Shown: positions 1 through 9,083, counted from the stretch's first letter. The stretch is DNA of 64,000 nucleotides from Blastococcus colisei (GCF_006717095.1 NZ_VFQE01000002.1:806001-870000); one strand, 5' to 3'. Program-made: numbers and translations. Notes: generated from the letters alone by a model not told the origin.

Positions 1-1158
1 CTCGTCGTCCCCGTGCAGGTGCACGCGACCGCGCACGTCCAGAACCGCCGGATCGGCCATCCGCTCCTGGTCGTGCGCCGACACGAAGGTGACGTTCCGG
101 TCCACCAGCATCAGCGCGCACAGGTGCTGCAGGCAGATGTTGGCCATGTCCCTGTCGTTCACCGTCACCGCGCCGTGATGGGCGACCCGGACATCGAGCC
201 GGGTGACGTGGTCGGCTCGCAGCCCTTCCTCGTGGACGAGCGCGAACAGCCCGTCCAGCGGGGCCTGGATCGGGGAGCCCACCGACCACCGCTTGATGTT
301 CGTGTTCATGATCTCGAAGGTCTCGCCGAGCCCCTCGAGCAGCCGCTCCGGCACCGGCGGCCGGCCGATGCGCCCCGACTCGTCGTAGGCCAGGAAGAAG
401 TTGCGCTGACCGGAGAAGACGTCCTCCACCCCGGTGAAACCGTGCTGGACCATCGTCGCCGCGGCGACCCCGTTCCGGGCCGGCATGCCCCCGAAGTCGA
501 AGGCCTTCTCGACGTGGTCGGGGTCGCGCATCCAGCACGCGACACCGGAGGCCTGCTGCGCGGTGTAGGAGAGCAGGTGGCGCACGCCCCGGTCCCCCAG
601 GCGGGCGAGGGCACCAGCGGCCACGGCCGAGCCGAACATGGGGCCGAAGCTGTGCGTCGAGTGCCCCGCGTCGCGAAAGTCGTAGGCGTGCAGCGCCAGC
701 GTCATGCGGCAGCCCACGTCGTAGCCGAGGGCGACCGCGCGCAGCAGCTCGGCACCCGACGATCCGCACCGCTGCGCCATCGCCAGGGCCGCCGGGACCA
801 CCGCGCACCCGGGATGGGTGAGCGATGCGGCGTGCGAGTCGTCGGTCTCGTCGGCGTGCGCCAACATCCCGCCGGCCAGCGCGGCATTGGTCGCGGTCGT
901 GACCAGCCCGGTGCCCGGCACCGACGCCTCCACCGTTCCGCCCTGCGAGGTGACGTAGGAGATCGCCTGCGTCCCCGGGAACAGGTGCGCTCCGGACACC
1001 ATCGCGGCGATGGTGTCGAGGACGTGGTGTCGGACCTTCTCCTCGACGACGTCGGGGAGCGGGGCGTCCGGCGCCGCGGCGCAGTAGGCGGCGAGCTGCT
1101 GCATCACCGGGGAGATGTCCGGCACGGGGGCCTCCTCGCGGGCGCTGTCGACGGTCAT
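1..1158 (-). CDS. MmgE/PrpD family protein, first of a tandem pair (3' end cut by window)
   Basis: Reads open from the ATG at 1158 to the window edge (386 codons, no stop). The translation has the family hallmarks: an N-terminal helical half with a HADETDDSHAASLTHPG stretch near residue 100 and later a NTNIKRWSVGSPIQAPLDGL segment typical of the 2-methylcitrate dehydratase / cis-aconitate decarboxylase fold. Family members dehydrate or decarboxylate small tricarboxylates, but the substrate cannot be told from sequence. Its ATG overlaps the upstream gene's stop (ATGA at 1155-1158), so it is translationally coupled to a second MmgE/PrpD gene. It is the last visible gene of the tctB-led operon. 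Confidence 0.9.
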   Translation of the reverse strand, partial: MTVDSAREEAPVPDISPVMQQLAAYCAAAPDAPLPDVVEEKVRHHVLDTIAAMVSGAHLFPGTQAISYVTSQGGTVEASVPGTGLVTTATNAALAGGMLAHADETDDSHAASLTHPGCAVVPAALAMAQRCGSSGAELLRAVALGYDVGCRMTLALHAYDFRDAGHSTHSFGPMFGSAVAAGALARLGDRGVRHLLSYTAQQASGVACWMRDPDHVEKAFDFGGMPARNGVAAATMVQHGFTGVEDVFSGQRNFFLAYDESGRIGRPPVPERLLEGLGETFEIMNTNIKRWSVGSPIQAPLDGLFALVHEEGLRADHVTRLDVRVAHHGAVTVNDRDMANICLQHLCALMLVDRNVTFVSAHDQERMADPAVLDVRGRVHLHGDDE

Positions 1159-2501
1159 GCCTGCCACAGCCGGGCGGCCGGCTGGTCCTCGTCGTGGGCC
1201 AGGATCCGGGCGACGAGGTCGTCCGCGCGGGCGCCGAAGGTCGGCTCGAGCATCTGGACCCCCCGCCGCGCCAGCTCGTCGTCCGGTAGCGGCCGCCGGG
1301 CGTGGCCGCGTGGCCAGCGCACCTCGGCGGCACGCTGGGCGCCGTCCTCGGTGGTGACCTCGAGGCGCACCGGCATCTGCTCCGGGTAGCCGGCGGTCAG
1401 CTCCTCGTCGACGTCGACGCTCACGGCTGCCAGCAGCTTCGTCACGGCCGGGTCGTCCCACCGTCTCGGCACCGTGTCGACGTCCACCCGGCCGTGCACC
1501 AGGGCGAGGGCGGCGATGTAGGGCAGTGAGTGGTCGGCGGTCTCGGCCGACCGCGGAACCCACTTCTCGGGGTCGCCCATGATCTGCTTCGCCCGCGCGT
1601 AGGTCCGGATCGTGGCCTGCACCGGCGGAACACCGTCCAGCTGCCGGTGCAGGTCCAGGCCCACCTCGGCGACCGCCTGGCCGAGGTAGCCGACCGGGTA
1701 GACCTTGAGATGGGTGTCGAGGATGCGGCTGTGCTCGCGGCCGGCGCCGCGGAATGGCCACTGTTCGACCCACGTGGCCTCGTCCACGGCGAGGACCTGG
1801 AACCCCTGGTCCCCGGTGAAGGCGAGCGTCGGCCCGTGCGCCCCGGCGGCGGCCATGGCAACCGCCCGCAGCCCGGCCACGCCGGCCTCGGCGGCCGCCC
1901 AGCCCTTCCACATGGTGAGCTGACCTCGCCGGGTCTGCCGGGTGGCGATCCCCGACGAGGCCGCGATGGCGAACGCCTGGAGCGTGCATTCCGGGTCCAG
2001 TCGCAGCAGCCGCGCGGCACCGGCGACCGTGCCGAACCGGATGAGGTTGACGTGATCGGCCCCGCGGGACGAGGTGCGCCAGGTGTCGGCCATGTCGACA
2101 GCGACGTCGTAGGCGACGCAGATGGCGTCCAGCAGCGCACCGACCGACGCCTGCCGGGACTCCGCCAGGCCGGCCAGCGCGGGAACCATGTCGCTCGGGT
2201 GCAGCGACTCCCGGTTGAAGTACGCGTCGTTCATGTCCCGGTACCGGGCGCCGACGCCGTTGGCGAGCACCGCACCGAGGAGGTCGCAGCGGCCGTCCCT
2301 GCCCCAGATCGTGACGCCGTCGTCGGTCCCGCGGGGCTCGGCCAGGGAGTGCGCGACCTGGACGGCGTGGTCCGGGCTGCTCGACACGGCGAGGGCGAAC
2401 ACGTCGAGCAGGCGCCGGGCGGCCTCGTGCCTCGCCTCGGGGGATGACGGCGGCCGCTCGTCGACGAATGCGGCCAGGCCTGCGGCGACGGCGTCACTCA
2501 T
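1155..2501 (-). CDS. MmgE/PrpD family protein, second of the pair
   Basis: A 448-residue protein of normal family length. It begins with a helical dimer region (LAAFVDERPPSSPEARHEAARRLLDVFALAV) and carries the conserved RDMNDAYFNRESLHPSDMVPA region around residues 85-105, followed by a C-terminal KVYPVGYLGQAVAE segment. The start at 2501 has a GGAGG-type ribosome site just upstream (ATG preceded by GGAGGACCC). It lies 60 nt after the AbrB-type gene and overlaps the next MmgE/PrpD gene by 4 nt. The two adjacent copies differ strongly, so they may form a heteromeric enzyme or act on successive intermediates; this is inference. Confidence 0.9.
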   Translation of the reverse strand: MSDAVAAGLAAFVDERPPSSPEARHEAARRLLDVFALAVSSSPDHAVQVAHSLAEPRGTDDGVTIWGRDGRCDLLGAVLANGVGARYRDMNDAYFNRESLHPSDMVPALAGLAESRQASVGALLDAICVAYDVAVDMADTWRTSSRGADHVNLIRFGTVAGAARLLRLDPECTLQAFAIAASSGIATRQTRRGQLTMWKGWAAAEAGVAGLRAVAMAAAGAHGPTLAFTGDQGFQVLAVDEATWVEQWPFRGAGREHSRILDTHLKVYPVGYLGQAVAEVGLDLHRQLDGVPPVQATIRTYARAKQIMGDPEKWVPRSAETADHSLPYIAALALVHGRVDVDTVPRRWDDPAVTKLLAAVSVDVDEELTAGYPEQMPVRLEVTTEDGAQRAAEVRWPRGHARRPLPDDELARRGVQMLEPTFGARADDLVARILAHDEDQPAARLWQA

Positions 2502-2561
2502 GGGTCCTCCAGGGATGCGATCGTTTCGGCGTACCGGTGCGGAACGCCAGGTCGGGATGGA

Positions 2562-3098
2562 TCATCGGTCGGGGTCCAGCTCGTCCGCGCCGCGCGCCGG
2601 CGGCGGGAGGAAGCGGGCGAACAGCGCCGCCAGCAGGACGAAGATGATGATCTGGCGGATCACGTGGACCGCCGCGATCAGCGGGACGTCCCCCTGCAGC
2701 TTCAGCGCGGCGGCCGACATGTCGGCGGCCCCGCCGGGGGCGAAGGACAGCAGCGCGGTGACCGGCGAGATGCCGGTGATCGCGTGCACGGTGGCGCCGA
2801 TGCCGAGCGCCGCGGCGATGAGCACCGCGATGACCAGCAGCGCGGGAAGCGCGACGGTCCGCAGCGACAGCAGCGGCCCGCGGGCCAGCGAGGTGCCGAG
2901 GACGGCCCCGATCGCGATCTGTGCGGCGGTGCGGAAGGTCGGGTCGAGTGCGTGCAACCCGCTGACGGTGGAGTGCAGCACCCCGACCGTGACGAGCGCG
3001 GCGATCATCGGGCCGCCCGGCAGCCGGAAGCGGCGGGCCAGGACGCCGGCGGTCGTCCCGACGAGCATGCTGATGCCCACGGAGGTCACGACGGTCAT
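2562..3098 (-). CDS. AbrB-type membrane protein, C-terminal half as separate gene
   Basis: A 178-residue, highly hydrophobic protein with about five membrane segments and the SFAPGGAADMSAAAL motif near residue 125, followed by a VIRQIIIF helix. This is one repeat of the AbrB (duplication) membrane family, usually a single chain of about 350 residues with two such repeats. Here the ATG at 3098 overlaps the stop of the preceding gene (ATGA 3095-3098), which encodes the other repeat. I infer that the two short proteins pair to rebuild the usual two-repeat unit. The function is probably organic-acid transport or a membrane pocket; it is not proven for the family. Confidence 0.8.
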   Translation of the reverse strand: MTVVTSVGISMLVGTTAGVLARRFRLPGGPMIAALVTVGVLHSTVSGLHALDPTFRTAAQIAIGAVLGTSLARGPLLSLRTVALPALLVIAVLIAAALGIGATVHAITGISPVTALLSFAPGGAADMSAAALKLQGDVPLIAAVHVIRQIIIFVLLAALFARFLPPPARGADELDPDR

Positions 3099-3637
3099 GA
3101 CAGCCCGAACACGGCGATGACCGTGATGACCGCCGAGAGCGCGGTCAGCTTCCGGACGACCTGGATGCCGACGACGACCTCGGTGCGGGCGCCCATCTCC
3201 TCGGCCAGGGCGGACATCTCGGGCAGACCTCCGGGCGAGTACGCCAGCATCGCCGTCGCCCGGTCGATGCCGGTCAGCCGGGTGAACAGCCACCCGCAGG
3301 CGAGCCCGACGCCGATGATCAGCAGCGTGGCGCCGAGCACCCAGGGCAGGTAGGCCCCCAGCGACGCCAGCAGAGCCGCCGTGGCCAGAGAGCCGACCGT
3401 CGTCCCGGTGAGGATGCGGGCGCCGTCCCGGACGACCGGGATGAGCTGCGCCTTGCCGTCGCTGACCACGTTGTAGACCCCGACGAAGGCCATCGAGCCC
3501 AGCAACGCCCCGGCGGGCAGCCCCGAGACCACGCCCAGCAGCCCACCGGCCGTGCCGATCACGGCGGTGACGAGGGTGCGCAGGACGCTGCGGCCCCGAG
3601 CGGGACCACCCGCCCTGCGCACCCACCGCCCGGCCAT
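3095..3637 (-). CDS. AbrB-type membrane protein, N-terminal half as separate gene
   Basis: This 180-residue membrane protein has a basic N-terminus, about five hydrophobic helices and the diagnostic AYSPGGLPEMSALAEEMGAR motif near residue 130, then a GIQVVRKLTAL helix. It is the first half of what is normally a two-repeat AbrB-family protein. Its ATG at 3637 abuts the upstream SDR stop (TAG at 3638-3640) with no gap, and its TGA overlaps the next half's ATG. The tight coupling supports equal synthesis of both halves. Placement behind a TctABC transporter suggests a role in acid transport, which is inference. Confidence 0.8.
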   Translation of the reverse strand: MAGRWVRRAGGPARGRSVLRTLVTAVIGTAGGLLGVVSGLPAGALLGSMAFVGVYNVVSDGKAQLIPVVRDGARILTGTTVGSLATAALLASLGAYLPWVLGATLLIIGVGLACGWLFTRLTGIDRATAMLAYSPGGLPEMSALAEEMGARTEVVVGIQVVRKLTALSAVITVIAVFGLS

Positions 3638-4366
3638 CTAGGCCATCAGCTCCCCGCCGTTGACTCCGAGGATCTGCCCGGTGATGAACGCCGCCTGGTC
3701 GGAGACCAGGAATCCCACGGCGGCCGCCACCTCTTCCCCCGTGCCGGCCCGGCCCACGGCGGAGATGCCGTGCCGGGCCGTCAACCGTGCGCCGTCCGCC
3801 TGGTCGCGGTCGGTGACGATCGTGCCCGGGGAGACGGCGTTGACGGTCACGCCGCTCTCGCCGAACTCACGGGCCAGCGACCGGGTGAGCCCGACCAGCG
3901 CGTGCTTGGCCGAGGCGGAGCTGGACCGGCCGGCGGCGCCCATCTGGGCGCGGACGCCGAGGAAGTTGACCACCCGCCCCCAGCCCCGCTCCTGCATGCC
4001 GGGGAGAAGTGCCTGGCACAGCAGGAACGGCGCCTCCACGCCGACGGCGAAGACGTCCCGCCACTCCGCGAGGTCGACCTCGAGGAACGGCCGGTGCGGC
4101 CGGATGGACGCGTTGTTGACCAGGACGTCCACCCGGCCCGCCCGCTGCGCCAGCTCACGGACCTGGGTTGCATCCCCCAGGTCCGCGGCCAGGCAGGTGG
4201 CTTCGATGCCGAGGCCGTGCAGCTCGGCGAGGACCTGCTCGGCCTGCTCGGCCCGCCGGGCGTGGACCAGCACGTCCATGCCCTGGCGCGCCAGCTGGCC
4301 CGCGATGGCCCGCCCGATGTTGCGCGTGGCTCCGGTGATCAGCGCCCTCCGACGGTCGGCGCTCAC
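3638..4366 (-). CDS. SDR-family protein lacking the catalytic Ser and Tyr
   Basis: A 242-residue classical SDR fold: cofactor loop TGATRNIGRA (residues 11-20), NNAS at 85-88 and a C-terminal GQILGVNGG. The catalytic YxxxK is altered. Lys154 is present, but the residue four before it is Ser150 (codon TCC, one base from TAC), and the usual Ser near 137 is Gly (NFLGVRA). It is therefore either not a dehydrogenase or uses another mechanism. It shares an NNAxxRPHxPFLE segment with the SDR at 9148-9912, so the two form a subfamily. The start is a GTG overlapping the tctC stop (GTGA). Confidence 0.85.
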   Translation of the reverse strand: MSADRRRALITGATRNIGRAIAGQLARQGMDVLVHARRAEQAEQVLAELHGLGIEATCLAADLGDATQVRELAQRAGRVDVLVNNASIRPHRPFLEVDLAEWRDVFAVGVEAPFLLCQALLPGMQERGWGRVVNFLGVRAQMGAAGRSSSASAKHALVGLTRSLAREFGESGVTVNAVSPGTIVTDRDQADGARLTARHGISAVGRAGTGEEVAAAVGFLVSDQAAFITGQILGVNGGELMA

Positions 4367-5400
4367 TCCCCGTAGCCGGCGACGAGCTGGCCGGTCTCCT
4401 CGAACAGCGCCCTGTGCTGCTCCTCCTGCTCCAGCAGGAAGTCACCGAGCTCCTCCGACGTACGGAACACCGGGTCGGCGTCGTAGGAGTCGATGTACTC
4501 GGCGAAGGTCTCGCTGTCGGCCAGCTCCTGGAACTTCGACTCGTACCAGTCGATGGCCTCCTGCGAGATCCCCGGCGGGGCGAGGGCGTACCGGACCTGG
4601 CGGGGCGTCTCCTCGGTGTAACCCAGATCGGCGGTCGTCGGCACGTCGGGGAACAGCGGCGACGCCTGGTCGCCCACGATCGCGAGCAGCCGCATCTCGC
4701 CGGCCTCGACGCTCTCGGCGAGGTCACCGGTCTCGGACAGGAAGATGTCGCCGTCCCCGCGCAGCAGGGCGGTGCGCCGCTCACCACCGCTGTCGAAGGA
4801 CAGGAAGCGCCACGTGGCTCCGGACTCGCGCATCAGCGTCTGCCCGACCAGCGCGTCGTTGGAGGTGTTCGAGCCGCCTACCTGGATGAGCGTGTTGGGC
4901 TCCGCCTCCGCCGCCTGGATGAAGTCGTCGAGGGTCTCGTACGGGGAGTCGGCGGCCACGGCGATGCCGAACCGGTCCTGGTAGATGCCGGCGAGTGGCG
5001 TCAGGTCCAGCGCGCTGGCCTCGACGCCGTCGGTCACCATCGCATTGACCAGCCAGATGTTGCTGGCGATGCCGATCAGGTCCTCCCGGCCCGCCTGCTC
5101 GACCAGGTAGTTGACCGCGACGGCGCTGCCGCCGCCCTCGCGGTTCTCGACCGTCCAGGCGCCGGGCTCGACGATGCCCTCCTCCTCCATCATCGCGACG
5201 AGCTGGCGGGCCAGGGTGTCACCGCCGCCACCGGGGCCGGTGTGCACGACGACGGTGACCTGGTCCGGGGGCTCGAAGGCGGCGCCACCTCCACCGCCGC
5301 CACCTCCGCCGCCGCCCCCGCCGTCGCTGCCGCAGGCAGCCAGGCCGAGGAGCGCGATGGAGGCCACCGCGGTACCGAACCGCTTCCCTGTGCGAATCAT
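4363..5400 (-). CDS. tctC: Tripartite tricarboxylate transporter substrate-binding lipoprotein
   Basis: Length is 345 residues. A signal peptide ends in the lipobox LAAC (Cys23), so this is a lipid-anchored extracytoplasmic receptor of the Bug/TctC family. After a run of 13 glycines comes the mature domain, with VVVHTGPGGGGDTLARQL near residue 50 (the family's GGxxD carboxylate-binding loop) and DVPTTADLGY near 240. It captures di- or tricarboxylates for the TctA/TctB membrane pair encoded just upstream (63-nt gap). The glycine run is encoded by mixed GGC/GGT/GGA codons. Substrate unknown. Confidence 0.93.
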   Translation of the reverse strand: MIRTGKRFGTAVASIALLGLAACGSDGGGGGGGGGGGGGAAFEPPDQVTVVVHTGPGGGGDTLARQLVAMMEEEGIVEPGAWTVENREGGGSAVAVNYLVEQAGREDLIGIASNIWLVNAMVTDGVEASALDLTPLAGIYQDRFGIAVAADSPYETLDDFIQAAEAEPNTLIQVGGSNTSNDALVGQTLMRESGATWRFLSFDSGGERRTALLRGDGDIFLSETGDLAESVEAGEMRLLAIVGDQASPLFPDVPTTADLGYTEETPRQVRYALAPPGISQEAIDWYESKFQELADSETFAEYIDSYDADPVFRTSEELGDFLLEQEEQHRALFEETGQLVAGYGE

Positions 5401-5463
5401 CGATCTGTCTCCTCTCCGGACCGCGATCGGCCACCGTGGCCTCGCGCGGGGGGTCCCGGCTCG

Positions 5464-6978
5464 TTACTCGGCTTCTTCGAGAACCTTCGTGCGGAACGTG
5501 TTCGTGCGGCCGGCCACCGTCGACAGCAGGAGGAGGGCGGCGAGGGCGAGGAACACGAGGCTGATCGGCCGGGTCAGCAGGATCGTGAGGCTGCCGCCGG
5601 AGATGACCATGGACTGGGCGAGCGCGGTCTCGGCCAGCGGACCGAGGACGAAGGCCAGGAGGAGCGGCGCCGGCGGGACGTCGAGCAGCCGCATCACGTA
5701 CCCGAGGACCGCGAACAGCAGGAGCAGATACAGGTCGAAGTGGCTGCTGCTCAGCGAGTACACGCCGACCACGCAGACCACCAGGATGCCCGGGTAGAGG
5801 TAGGTGTACGGGACCCGCAGGATGCTGGCGAACACGGGGACCAGCGGCAGGTTCAGCAACACGCAGATGACGTTGCCGATGTACATGCTGGCGATGATCG
5901 TCCAGACCAGATCGGGCTGTTCCGTGAACAGCTGGGGCCCCGGCTGCAGGCCGTAGATGATCAGCGCGGCCAGCATGATCGCCGTCGCGGAGGACCCCGG
6001 GATGCCCAGGGTGAGCAGCGGGACCATGGCCCCGCCGGTCTCGCTGTTGTTGGCCCCCTCGGGTGCCGCGACGCCCTCGATCGCGCCCTTGCCGAGCTTC
6101 TCCGGGCGCTTGGAGAAGCGCTTCTCGATCCCGTAGGAGACGAAAGACGCCACCGTGGCGCCGGCGCCGGGCAGGACGCCGATGAAGAACCCGACCACGC
6201 TGCTCTGCGCCATGGCGAACCGGCTGCGCTTGAGGTCGTCCCGGCTGGGCAGCAGCTCGCGCAGCTTCTTCGGCACGGTGAACAACTGGTGCTGGCTGCG
6301 CCGCTGGACGTTGACCAGCACCTCGGCGACGGCGAACACGCCGATCGCCACGATCACGAAGTCGATGCCGTCGAGCAGTTCGAGCTGGCCGAAGGTGAAC
6401 CGCGCGGTGCCGGACACGATGTCGGAGCCCACCGTGGCCAGCAGCAGGCCCAGGACCGCCGAGAGGATGCCCTTGAGCACCGAGTCGCCGGCGAGCAGGA
6501 CGATCGTGGTCAGGCCGAACGCCATCAGGCCGAAGAACTCCGGCGGGCCGAACTCGATCGCCAGCTCGGCCATGACGGGGGCGAGGAAGGTCAGCCCGAT
6601 CACACCGACGGTGCCTGCCACGAAGGACGAGATGGCGGCGATGCCCAGCGCCGGCCCGGCGCGGCCCTCCTTGGCCAGCGCGTAGCCGTCCAGGGTCGTC
6701 ATCACCGACGCCGACTCACCCGGGATGTTGAGCAGGATCGCGGTCGTGGAGCCGCCGTACTTGGCGCCGTAGTAGATGCCGGCGAACAGGATCAGCGAGG
6801 CCGCGGGCGGCAGGGTGAAGGTGAGCGGCAGCAGGATGGCCAGGGTCGCCGACGGGCCCAGGCCGGGCAGCACGCCGACCAGCGTTCCGACGGCCACGCC
6901 GAGGAAGGCGAAGAGCAGGTTCTGGAACGACAGCGCGTTGGCGAACCCACCGGCGAGCGCGTTCAGCGTCTCGATCAT
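5464..6978 (-). CDS. tctA: Tripartite tricarboxylate transporter large permease
   Basis: A 504-residue membrane protein with about 12 hydrophobic segments. Its N-terminal repeat contains GVLPGLGPSATLAILLPLTF and YYGAKYGGSTTAILLNIPG. The second repeat contains GVLPGAGATVASFVSYGIEKR and TLGIPGSSATAIML. These paired GLGP/GxPG motifs are diagnostic for TctA. It forms the secondary-active channel, together with TctB, for acids delivered by TctC. It sits between tctB (43-nt gap) and tctC in one transcript direction. Confidence 0.95.
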   Translation of the reverse strand: MIETLNALAGGFANALSFQNLLFAFLGVAVGTLVGVLPGLGPSATLAILLPLTFTLPPAASLILFAGIYYGAKYGGSTTAILLNIPGESASVMTTLDGYALAKEGRAGPALGIAAISSFVAGTVGVIGLTFLAPVMAELAIEFGPPEFFGLMAFGLTTIVLLAGDSVLKGILSAVLGLLLATVGSDIVSGTARFTFGQLELLDGIDFVIVAIGVFAVAEVLVNVQRRSQHQLFTVPKKLRELLPSRDDLKRSRFAMAQSSVVGFFIGVLPGAGATVASFVSYGIEKRFSKRPEKLGKGAIEGVAAPEGANNSETGGAMVPLLTLGIPGSSATAIMLAALIIYGLQPGPQLFTEQPDLVWTIIASMYIGNVICVLLNLPLVPVFASILRVPYTYLYPGILVVCVVGVYSLSSSHFDLYLLLLFAVLGYVMRLLDVPPAPLLLAFVLGPLAETALAQSMVISGGSLTILLTRPISLVFLALAALLLLSTVAGRTNTFRTKVLEEAE

Positions 6979-7021
6979 GCCCCTGCCTCCGGACGTACCG
7001 CGCTGGTGGTGGGAGCGGTCA

Positions 7022-7597
7022 TCAGAAGGAGATGAGCCCGGCCGGGAGGCGGGCGCCCAGGAGAACGGCGAAGAGCGTCCAGAACACGACCGGAACGGCT
7101 ACCGAGACGATCAGCGAGGTGATCGTGAACTTCCGTTCGACACCGAACAGCAGCCCGGCGACGAGCAGGAACGCCGTCACGATGAAACCGAGCACCTCGA
7201 TGAACAGGACCGCGAGCAGGACCAGCCCCATGGTCGCCGCGATCTTCACCGTCTCCGCCCCCGACGGGAGCGGGACCCGCCCACCGGTCGGTCGCACGAA
7301 CTGCTTGACCGCCAGCGCGCCGCCGACCGCGATCAGGATGATCGCGAGGATGCGCGGCAGGAAGCCGGGACCCGCGGCGAACTCCGCCTGGAACTCGAGG
7401 TCCCGGCCCGCATAGAGCGTGAAGCCGCCCAGCGCGACGAAGAGCAGCCCAGCGACGAGGTCGGCGGCGCGCGCGCTGGCCTGCGGCCCGGCCTCGTCGC
7501 TCGGCGGCACGGGGTCCGCCGACCCGGCGGCGACGGCGTCCGTCGAGGCCTTCGCCCGCGTTTCTGTGGGCGACGTCTCCGGTGTGACCTCCCTCAT
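7022..7597 (-). CDS. tctB: Tripartite tricarboxylate transporter small membrane subunit
   Basis: This 191-residue protein has a hydrophilic N-terminus of about 45 residues and then four hydrophobic helices (LVAGLLFVALGGFTLYAG; ILAIILIAVGGALAVKQF; MGLVLLAVLFIEVLGFIV; VAVPVVFWTLFAVLLG). This is the standard TctB plan. It is the first gene of the operon. A strong sigma70-type promoter ends only 8 nt before the ATG, so the mRNA is probably leaderless. Gene order tctB-tctA-tctC differs from the common CBA order. Confidence 0.9.
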   Translation of the reverse strand: MREVTPETSPTETRAKASTDAVAAGSADPVPPSDEAGPQASARAADLVAGLLFVALGGFTLYAGRDLEFQAEFAAGPGFLPRILAIILIAVGGALAVKQFVRPTGGRVPLPSGAETVKIAATMGLVLLAVLFIEVLGFIVTAFLLVAGLLFGVERKFTITSLIVSVAVPVVFWTLFAVLLGARLPAGLISF

Positions 7598-7605
7598 GGC
7601 TGTTG

Positions 7606-7633
7606 TCTATATGATGTGGTGTGTGGGGGTCAA
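7606..7633 (-). promoter_or_regulatory. Promoter of the tctB operon (leaderless)
   Basis: On the minus strand TTGACC (7628-7633) and TATAGA (7606-7611) are separated by 16 nt, close to the sigma70 consensus. Only 8 nt separate the -10 box from the ATG at 7597, and no ribosome site fits, so transcription probably starts at or next to the A of ATG. The flank ACCACATC just upstream of the -10 box recurs before the -10 box at 17933. Confidence 0.6.
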
Positions 7634-7832
7634 CAGGCTCTTTCGGGGCTCAGATAACAGTCCCCTCACGAACCGCGACTCAGCGTGACGCCGTCGTCCT
7701 CTTCCGCGACAGCGGTCGGGCCGTGGCCCGGTCCAGGTGGGCGGTGGTCAGCATCGGTCCCACCGCGGCCGACGTCCGGCGCACGACCCGACGCGGCGCC
7801 ACCGTCACGGCGACCCGCCGGACGCCCCGGCG

Positions 7833-9083
7833 TCACGCCGGAGGCGGCCTTCCGGGGGCGTCGTCCTCGGGCGCGCCGTCCGGCGGCCTCTCCGGCGGTT
7901 TACCTCGCTGGGAGACCACCGCCGCCGTGGCCAGCACGACGCAGGACAGCCACCAGGCGCCCGCCGCACCCGCGGAGGCCGCGACGACGCCGGCCACGCC
8001 GGGCACCGCCACCTGGCCGACCCGGTTGGCCACCATGCGCAGCGCGAGCACGCTGCTGCGGGCGTTGGCCGGGACGGCGATGGCCAGCAGGCTCATCGTG
8101 AGCGGCTGGCCGACGCCGAGCAGGAAGCCGCCGACCACCATCGCGGCACCCATGCCGATGATGCCGATGCCCTCGATCGGGACGACAGCGAGCGCCACGG
8201 CCGAGCCGCCCGCGCTGATCACGATCAACCGCTCGCGACTGCCCCAGCGCAGCATCACGTCCAGCAGCAGGCGCGAGGAGATGGTCGCCGCCGAGCGCAC
8301 GGCCAGCAGGACACCCACCGCCATGGGGGAGATGCCCCGCCGCTCCCCGATCAGCGGCAGGTAGGCGGTGAGGATGTCCACCGTGGAGAGCAGGGCCAGG
8401 CTGGCGTACATGCTCGCGCCCACGCCCCGGTAGCGCATCAGGGTGAGGCTGGAGTCGATCGGCTCCCGCTCCTGCCCTTCGGGACGGCGGGGCATCCGCG
8501 GCACCCGCATCGCCACGAGCCCCGCAACCGGCACCGACAGCAGGGCGATGCCGGCCGCGACCCAGAACGCCACCCGGCTGGCCTCGAGCAGCGCGGTTCC
8601 GCTGGCGTCGCCGAGCAGCGCACCGACCAGGAGCGGTCCCACGAGCTGACCGACCGCGACCGCGGCGGTGAACAGGCCGAACGCGCGGTCGAGCAGGTGG
8701 TCGCCGGACCAGCGGGCGATGATTCCCTGCGCCGACAGCATGTAGACCAGCTGACCCAGGCCCAGGACGGCGCTGGTGGCGGCGAGCGACACCAGGCTGT
8801 CGGTCATCGACATGAACAGCGTGCCGCCGGCCGACAGCACCAGCCCGACCGTGAGGATCCCGACCAGCCCGCGCAGCCGGTCGGTCAACCGGCCCAGGGG
8901 CATGGCCGCGGCCAGCGGGAGCACCGCGAAGGCGGCCGTGACCAGCCCGACGGCGAGGGCGTCGCCGCCGAGGCCGATCACGCGGTAGGTGACCAGCGGC
9001 CGGGCGAGGTGCAGCGCCGTCTGCACGAACACCGCACAGACGAGCAGCGGGAGCAGCCAGCGCGGCAGGCGGACGTCTGTCAC
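7833..9083 (-). CDS. MFS transporter
   Basis: A 416-residue protein with about 12 hydrophobic segments in two halves. The loop after helix 2 carries MPLGRLTDRLRG near residue 64, the MFS motif A region. The C-terminal half has a PLTMSLLAIAVPANARSSVLALR segment near 335. It is probably a proton-coupled exporter or importer of small organic molecules. The C-terminus is proline- and acid-rich (PPERPPDGAPEDDAPGRPPP). The GTG start lies 64 nt after the SDR gene at 9148-9912, so both may be co-transcribed. Substrate unknown. Confidence 0.85.
   Translation of the reverse strand: MTDVRLPRWLLPLLVCAVFVQTALHLARPLVTYRVIGLGGDALAVGLVTAAFAVLPLAAAMPLGRLTDRLRGLVGILTVGLVLSAGGTLFMSMTDSLVSLAATSAVLGLGQLVYMLSAQGIIARWSGDHLLDRAFGLFTAAVAVGQLVGPLLVGALLGDASGTALLEASRVAFWVAAGIALLSVPVAGLVAMRVPRMPRRPEGQEREPIDSSLTLMRYRGVGASMYASLALLSTVDILTAYLPLIGERRGISPMAVGVLLAVRSAATISSRLLLDVMLRWGSRERLIVISAGGSAVALAVVPIEGIGIIGMGAAMVVGGFLLGVGQPLTMSLLAIAVPANARSSVLALRMVANRVGQVAVPGVAGVVAASAGAAGAWWLSCVVLATAAVVSQRGKPPERPPDGAPEDDAPGRPPPA

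Noticed and set aside
5286-5330. Phase-variable simple repeat in tctC
   Set aside because: The glycine run uses mixed codons and multiples of three, so slippage would not switch the gene off; similar Gly linkers occur in the other binding proteins here.
4414-7035. Very long plus-strand open frame opposite tctC and tctA
   Set aside because: Its product is Arg/Gly/Asp/Gln-rich without domains and is the reverse of well-supported genes; high GC leaves few stops.
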